8,148 nt of DNA from an uncultured Prevotellaceae bacterium (lineage in GTDB: Bacteria > Bacteroidota > Bacteroidia > Bacteroidales > Bacteroidaceae), in NCBI GenBank assembly GCA_946403615.1, contig CAMJAO010000083.1:1-8148 (forward strand), read 5' to 3'. The notes beneath the pieces were generated by a model. The model was given only the letters and a program-made list of their open reading frames with translations, ran no database searches and was not told the origin of the DNA. Of this stretch, positions 5,706 to 8,148 are shown in pieces (the first letter of the stretch is position 1; every line of letters starts with the position of its first letter). The position numbers and the translations under genes were made by a program.

Positions 5706-6848
5706 ATGTCATACGAATTCTTACAACAATATTGGTGGTTCCTCATCGCTTTGCTCGGGGGATTGCTCGTATTCCTGATGTTTGTGCAGGGTGGCAACTC
5801 CATGCTTTCGAGCCTTGGACGTTCACCCGAGGAACGGCGGCTGCTGGTCAACTCCACCGGGCGGAAGTGGGAGTTTACTTTCACCACGCTGGTCACCTTT
5901 GGCGGAGCCTTCTTCGCCTCGTTCCCGTTATTCTACAGCACCAGTTTCGGAGGCGCTTATTGGCTATGGATGATCATCCTGTTCTCTTTCGTTCTGCAGG
6001 CTGTCAGTTATGAGTTCCAGAATAAACTTGGCAATCTGCTCGGACCGAGAACCTTCCAGCGCTTCCTGCTGCTCAACGGTATTCTCGGACCGCTGCTCCT
6101 CGGAGGTGCGGTTGCCACGTTCTTCACTGGCAGCAATTTCATTATCGATAAGGCCAACATCACCGACTTCGGACAACCCGTCATCAGCCAATGGGCCAAT
6201 CATTGGCACGGGCTCGACGCGCTCGTCAATCCGTGGAATCTCGTCTTCGGACTCTCCGTCTTCTTCCTCGCACGGGTGTTGGGATGCCTTTATATTATTA
6301 ATAATGTCAATGACGAAAACATCCGTTGCCGCGCCTCGGTACGCTTGGTGGGGGCAGCGGTGCCCTTCCTCATTCTCTTCTTGGCATTCTTCATTTATGT
6401 GCTGCTCAAAGACGGTTACGCTTACGATCCCGCGACGGGCGAAATATTCATGGAGCCCAACAAATACCTGCACAACCTCTTACAAATGTGGTATGTCGCG
6501 CTTGTCCTTGTCATAGGTGTGGTACTCCTGCTTTATGCCATCATACGCACAGCCGTCAGCAAATCTTATATCAAAGGCATCTGGCCCGGAGGCATCGGCG
6601 TGGTGCTTGCTGTGCTCGCCCTCTTGCTCTGCGCAGGATGGAACAATACTGCTTACTATCCATCAAATGTCGATTTGCAGAGTTCGTTGACCATCGCCAA
6701 TTCTTGCAGCAGCGAATTCACGCTCCGCACCATGGCCATCGTCAGCCTGCTCATTCCTTTCGTGCTGGCGTATATCTTCTATGCGTGGCGCAAAATCGAC
6801 AGCCGCAAAATTGATCTCGACGAAATCAACAAAGGTGAGGCGTATTGA
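5706..6848 (+). CDS. cydB: cytochrome bd quinol oxidase subunit II, Bacteroidota type
   Basis: This is the second membrane subunit of cytochrome bd. It has 380 residues, close to the family norm, with many hydrophobic segments (for example about 12-27, 85-103, 120-140, 226-247, 271-290 and 301-318) and a basic cytoplasmic tail. Alignable landmarks with E. coli CydB are the GRSPEERRLLVNS segment (38-50), WEF (55-57, where E. coli has WDG), GGAFFASFPLFYSTSF and the late SLT...SS.FTLRTM segment. The acidic TM1 motif of classical CydB (DGFD) is replaced here by QGGNS (28-32), and the late 'SLTMWDATSS' region reads SLTIANSCSS, with no Asp. From memory these changes are characteristic of Bacteroidota CydB and not a sign of decay. 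The frame is intact. The stop codon is followed after 1 nt by the isomerase start, so the two are probably translationally coupled. Confidence 0.96.
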   Translation: MSYEFLQQYWWFLIALLGGLLVFLMFVQGGNSMLSSLGRSPEERRLLVNSTGRKWEFTFTTLVTFGGAFFASFPLFYSTSFGGAYWLWMIILFSFVLQAVSYEFQNKLGNLLGPRTFQRFLLLNGILGPLLLGGAVATFFTGSNFIIDKANITDFGQPVISQWANHWHGLDALVNPWNLVFGLSVFFLARVLGCLYIINNVNDENIRCRASVRLVGAAVPFLILFLAFFIYVLLKDGYAYDPATGEIFMEPNKYLHNLLQMWYVALVLVIGVVLLLYAIIRTAVSKSYIKGIWPGGIGVVLAVLALLLCAGWNNTAYYPSNVDLQSSLTIANSCSSEFTLRTMAIVSLLIPFVLAYIFYAWRKIDSRKIDLDEINKGEAY

Positions 6849-6849
6849 T

Positions 6850-7518
6850 ATGCGACGGATATTACTCATACTGACTATGACTTTGACCCTGGCGGCGACG
6901 GCTCAAGAGCAGACTCGCCGTCAGGTGCTCATCGAGACCACGATGGGCAATATCTTAATTGAACTATATGACGAGACTCCTGCCCACCGCGACAATTTCA
7001 TCCGGCTCACTGAGGCAGGCTTCTACGACGGATTGCTCTTTCACCGCGTCATCTACGGTTTCATGATTCAGACGGGCGACCCTTCCACACGCCCCGATGG
7101 GGATAAAACCCCTGAGGTGGAGTTGCACAAACTGCCCGCCGAATTCCGATATCCCCAACTCTTCCACAAACGTGGCGTCTTGGCGGCGGCGCGCGAGGGC
7201 GACAGCGTCAATCCCGAGCGGATGTCCTCCGCAAGCCAGTTCTACATCGTCTATGGCAAGCGTTTCGACGACCCCATGCTCGACCGTATGCAGGAGTCGC
7301 TCGACCGCAACACCAATGGCGAGATAAAACTCACACCTGAGGTTCGCGAGGCATATAAAACCTTTGGTGGCACACCCCATCTCGATGGTCAATACACAGT
7401 CTTCGGCGAAGTTGTCGAGGGTCTTGACATTGTCAAAGCCATCGATTGGGTCGACACCGACCCCTCCTACCGCCCTCTCACCGATGTCCGGATCCTTCAC
7501 GCCATGGTGGTAAAATAA
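6850..7518 (+). CDS. exported cyclophilin-type peptidyl-prolyl cis-trans isomerase
   Basis: This encodes 222 residues from ATG 6850, directly after the cydB stop (1-nt gap). Residues 1-18 (MRRILLILTMTLTLAATA, then Gln) form a signal peptide, so the protein acts in the periplasm or, if processed otherwise, at a membrane. The cyclophilin fold is clear: METTMGNI-like first strand (VLIETTMGNILIELY, 26-40), GFYDGLLFHRVIYGFMIQTGD (57-77) with catalytic-type Arg66, Phe71 and Gln74, then SASQFYIVYG and GQYTVFGEVVEGLDIV. The position of the cyclosporin-contact Trp of human CypA appears to be His (GTPHLDG), common in bacterial cyclophilins. A segment of about 35 residues (DDPMLDRMQESL...REAYKTFGG) is inserted before this, predicted helical. 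It speeds proline isomerisation during folding. Its coupling to cydB suggests co-expression with the oxidase, but a direct role in its assembly is only inference. An in-frame ATG at 6781 was rejected because it would bury the signal peptide. Confidence 0.93.
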   Translation: MRRILLILTMTLTLAATAQEQTRRQVLIETTMGNILIELYDETPAHRDNFIRLTEAGFYDGLLFHRVIYGFMIQTGDPSTRPDGDKTPEVELHKLPAEFRYPQLFHKRGVLAAAREGDSVNPERMSSASQFYIVYGKRFDDPMLDRMQESLDRNTNGEIKLTPEVREAYKTFGGTPHLDGQYTVFGEVVEGLDIVKAIDWVDTDPSYRPLTDVRILHAMVVK

Positions 7519-7533
7519 TAGTGAACAACTGAA

Positions 7534-7608
7534 GGGACATACATCAGGTAAGTCCAATGTTTCTGGAAGATTGCGAATATTTGTAGGGACTTACTATATG
7601 TATGTCCT
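7534..7608. repeat. 75-bp imperfect inverted repeat after the isomerase gene
   Basis: The arms 7534-7555 and 7587-7608 (22 nt each) pair over 20 positions, including two G-U pairs, with two mismatches in the middle (7545-7546 against 7596-7597). The core words are GGACATACAT / ATGTATGTCC and GTAAGTCC / GGACTTAC. The loop is 31 nt. It begins 15 nt after the stop codon and could end or protect the cyd transcript, but no T-tract follows. It also resembles REP-like 'GTAGGGAC...' intergenic repeats known to me from Bacteroidales. Confidence 0.8.
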
Positions 7609-7723
7609 ATGTGTATATGTAATCGTGATTTTCCTTCGGATATCATATCTTTTAAATTCGTGAAATACGTTGTAGAAAAAATGCTCATCGAATTCTTCAT
7701 TTTTCATTACTTAGCGACCGTTT

Positions 7724-7751
7724 GTCATTCAAAATTCGTCATTCATAATTC
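7724..7751 (+). repeat. two tandem 14-bp direct repeats
   Basis: GTCATTCAAAATTC (7724-7737) is followed at once by GTCATTCATAATTC (7738-7751), with 13 of 14 identical. It is a simple A/T-rich tandem duplication of the kind common in Bacteroidales spacers. No function can be inferred. Confidence 0.85.
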
Positions 7752-7819
7752 GCAACTCTTGACCTGCGTCAATTTATCTCTAAAAAATTAAAAAATAGCG
7801 TTTTTTTTTGCATAAAAAC

Positions 7820-7850
7820 TTGCGGGAATGAAAAATTCGCCGTACTTTTG
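7820..7850 (+). promoter_or_regulatory. strong rRNA-type promoter
   Basis: TTG (7820-7822) and TACTTTTG (7843-7850) are 20 nt apart, matching the Bacteroidota consensus. The run of nine T (7801-7809), then GCATAAAAACTTGCGG, closely resembles the upstream part of Bacteroides rRNA promoters as I remember them (TTTTTGCAT...AACTTGCGG). The A/T tract would act as an UP-like element. Transcription should start near 7856-7858. Confidence 0.85.
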
Positions 7851-7871
7851 CATCCGCTTTCGGGAAAATTT

Positions 7872-7900
7872 TTCGGGGTTCAATGCTCCGAGTTTTTTTT
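7872..7900 (+). terminator. terminator-like hairpin early in the rRNA leader
   Basis: TCGGGG (7873-7878) pairs with CTCCGA (7886-7891), with one G-U pair and a 7-nt loop, and a further T-G pair closes the base. Eight T follow directly (7893-7900). It has the shape of an intrinsic terminator but lies only about 15 nt after the likely start and before boxA, so pausing or attenuation is as likely as full termination. Confidence 0.45.
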
Positions 7901-7917
7901 CTGACCGCGTTGGAAAG

Positions 7918-7929
7918 AGTTCTTTGAAA
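7918..7929 (+). promoter_or_regulatory. boxA-like antitermination site
   Basis: AGTTCTTTGAAA matches the conserved GTTCTTTGA of Bacteroidota rRNA leaders and resembles E. coli boxA (TGCTCTTTA). In rRNA transcripts boxA binds NusB-NusE and helps RNA polymerase pass terminators. It sits about 60 nt after the likely start and about 105 nt before the strong terminator-like hairpin. Confidence 0.65.
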
Positions 7930-7964
7930 GGATTACATACAAGACAGAGAAGTAGTACAAGAAG

Positions 7965-7994
7965 CGGCGCCCGCCATTTTTGGTTTGGGCGTCG
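7965..7994 (+). other. hairpin in the rRNA leader
   Basis: CGGCGCCC (7965-7972) pairs with GGGCGTCG (7987-7994), 8 bp with one G-U, loop 14 nt. Inside the loop CCA/TGG can add 3 bp. A second small hairpin, GTCAA/TTGAC (8011-8015 with 8020-8024), follows. These are likely leader structures for folding or processing. Confidence 0.65.
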
Positions 7995-8031
7995 GGTAGA
8001 GATACGAACCGTCAATGATTTGACACAGGTG

Positions 8032-8072
8032 CCGCGCCGCCCTTATTTTCAGGGCGCGTGGTTTTTTCTTTT
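8032..8072 (+). terminator. strong terminator-like hairpin in the rRNA leader
   Basis: Positions 8032-8043 pair with 8051-8061 in 11 pairs with one bulged C (8037) and one G-U, mostly G/C, loop TATTTTC. TTTTTTCTTTT follows at once (8062-8072), and another T-rich run occurs at 8075-8081. By itself this is a classical intrinsic terminator. In an rRNA leader it would need boxA-dependent antitermination to be passed, or serve as an attenuator. Confidence 0.65.
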
Positions 8073-8115
8073 GCTCTTTTTCCGGATATGCTTCACCGGG
8101 CTTGGAATCAGACAG

Positions 8116-8133
8116 TTTTCCCTTCGGGGAGAC
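8116..8133 (+). other. UUCG-capped hairpin near the window end
   Basis: TCCC (8119-8122) and GGGA (8127-8130) close a TTCG loop with a C-G pair, the very stable cUUCGg tetraloop. Extra pairs (T-G at 8118/8131, T-A at 8117/8132) lengthen the stem. It is a further sign that this is a structured RNA rather than protein-coding DNA. Confidence 0.6.
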
Positions 8134-8148
8134 GCAGATAAATTATTT

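Larger units (their letters stand above)
7519..7799. other. non-coding spacer between cyd operon and rRNA leader
   Basis: I see no convincing gene here. Short reading frames lack family features and ribosome-binding context. The stretch is A/T-rich from about 7610 and contains an inverted repeat (7534-7608), a direct repeat (7724-7751) and loose 'ATTCATAATTC'-like motifs. Downstream it grades into the A/T-rich upstream region of the rRNA-type promoter. Confidence 0.65.
7857..8148 (+). ncRNA. rRNA operon leader (5' of 16S rRNA), runs off the window
   Basis: After the promoter the sequence follows the layout of Bacteroides/Prevotella rRNA leaders: CCGCTTTCGG just after the start, AGTTCTTTGAAA (boxA-like), GAAGTAGTACAAGAA, and GGGTAGAGATACG. 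From memory the corresponding Bacteroides leader has GAAGTAAGTACGAGAA and GGGTAGATACGG in the same order. The region is full of hairpins and has no reading frame with family features. The 16S 5' end (AGAGTTTGATC) is not present before 8148, so 16S should begin beyond the window. An alternative is a free-standing RNA of about 215 nt ending at the terminator-like hairpin at 8032-8067. The conserved leader words make the rRNA reading more likely. Confidence 0.78.

Noticed and set aside
5964..6516. Long frames on both strands inside cydB (5964-6473 minus, 6010-6516 plus, 6326-6814 plus)
   Set aside because: They overlap the clearly recognisable cydB, are mutually exclusive, and have no recognisable domains.
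7609..8015. Small frames in the right-hand spacer (7609-7791 plus, 7788-8015 minus)
   Set aside because: The first is made of simple A/T-rich repeats; the second runs antisense through the rRNA-type promoter and leader. Neither has family features.

Overview
The window looks like a chromosomal segment of a Bacteroidales bacterium, most likely Prevotellaceae-like. The evidence is: promoters of the Bacteroidota type (a TTTG or TTG box, 19-20 nt, then TANNTTTG); weak or absent Shine-Dalgarno sequences; a small DUF4492 gene directly ahead of cydA, an arrangement known from Bacteroidota; a CydB of the Bacteroidota type; and, at the right end, a region that closely resembles a Bacteroides/Prevotella rRNA operon leader.

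Left half (1-3477), all on the minus strand. Reading in the direction of transcription, the genes are a 231-aa TIM-barrel protein of unknown substrate, a YqeG-type HAD phosphatase, a VanW-family protein, a small exported Cys/His-rich protein, and an M48-type zinc metallopeptidase whose C-terminus runs off the window. The first three are spaced by 79 and 104 nt with no clear promoter between them. The small protein may have its own weak promoter, and it lies 11 nt ahead of the peptidase. A 9-bp tandem repeat straddles the stop codon of the barrel gene.

Centre (3519-3607): two face-to-face-diverging Bacteroidota-type promoters, one for the left minus-strand genes and one for the rightward cytochrome bd operon.

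Right half (3641-7518), plus strand: DUF4492 small membrane protein, cydA, cydB and a periplasmic/exported cyclophilin-type peptidyl-prolyl isomerase that starts 1 nt after the cydB stop. CydA and CydB form the cytochrome bd quinol oxidase, which reduces O2 to water at low oxygen. DUF4492 is a candidate small accessory subunit. Related G/C-rich hairpin repeats sit directly ahead of both cydA and cydB, with a decayed inverted copy behind the DUF4492 gene.

Right end (7519-8148): 630 nt without a gene. It holds a 75-bp imperfect inverted repeat just after the isomerase gene, a short direct repeat, a strong rRNA-type promoter and about 290 nt of a structured leader containing a boxA-like site and two terminator-like hairpins. 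16S rRNA probably begins just beyond the window.

Most of the window is ordinary core genome. No defence system, mobile element or clear new system was seen. The items most worth following are the DUF4492 protein, the altered acidic motifs of CydB, and the terminator-like structures inside the rRNA leader.
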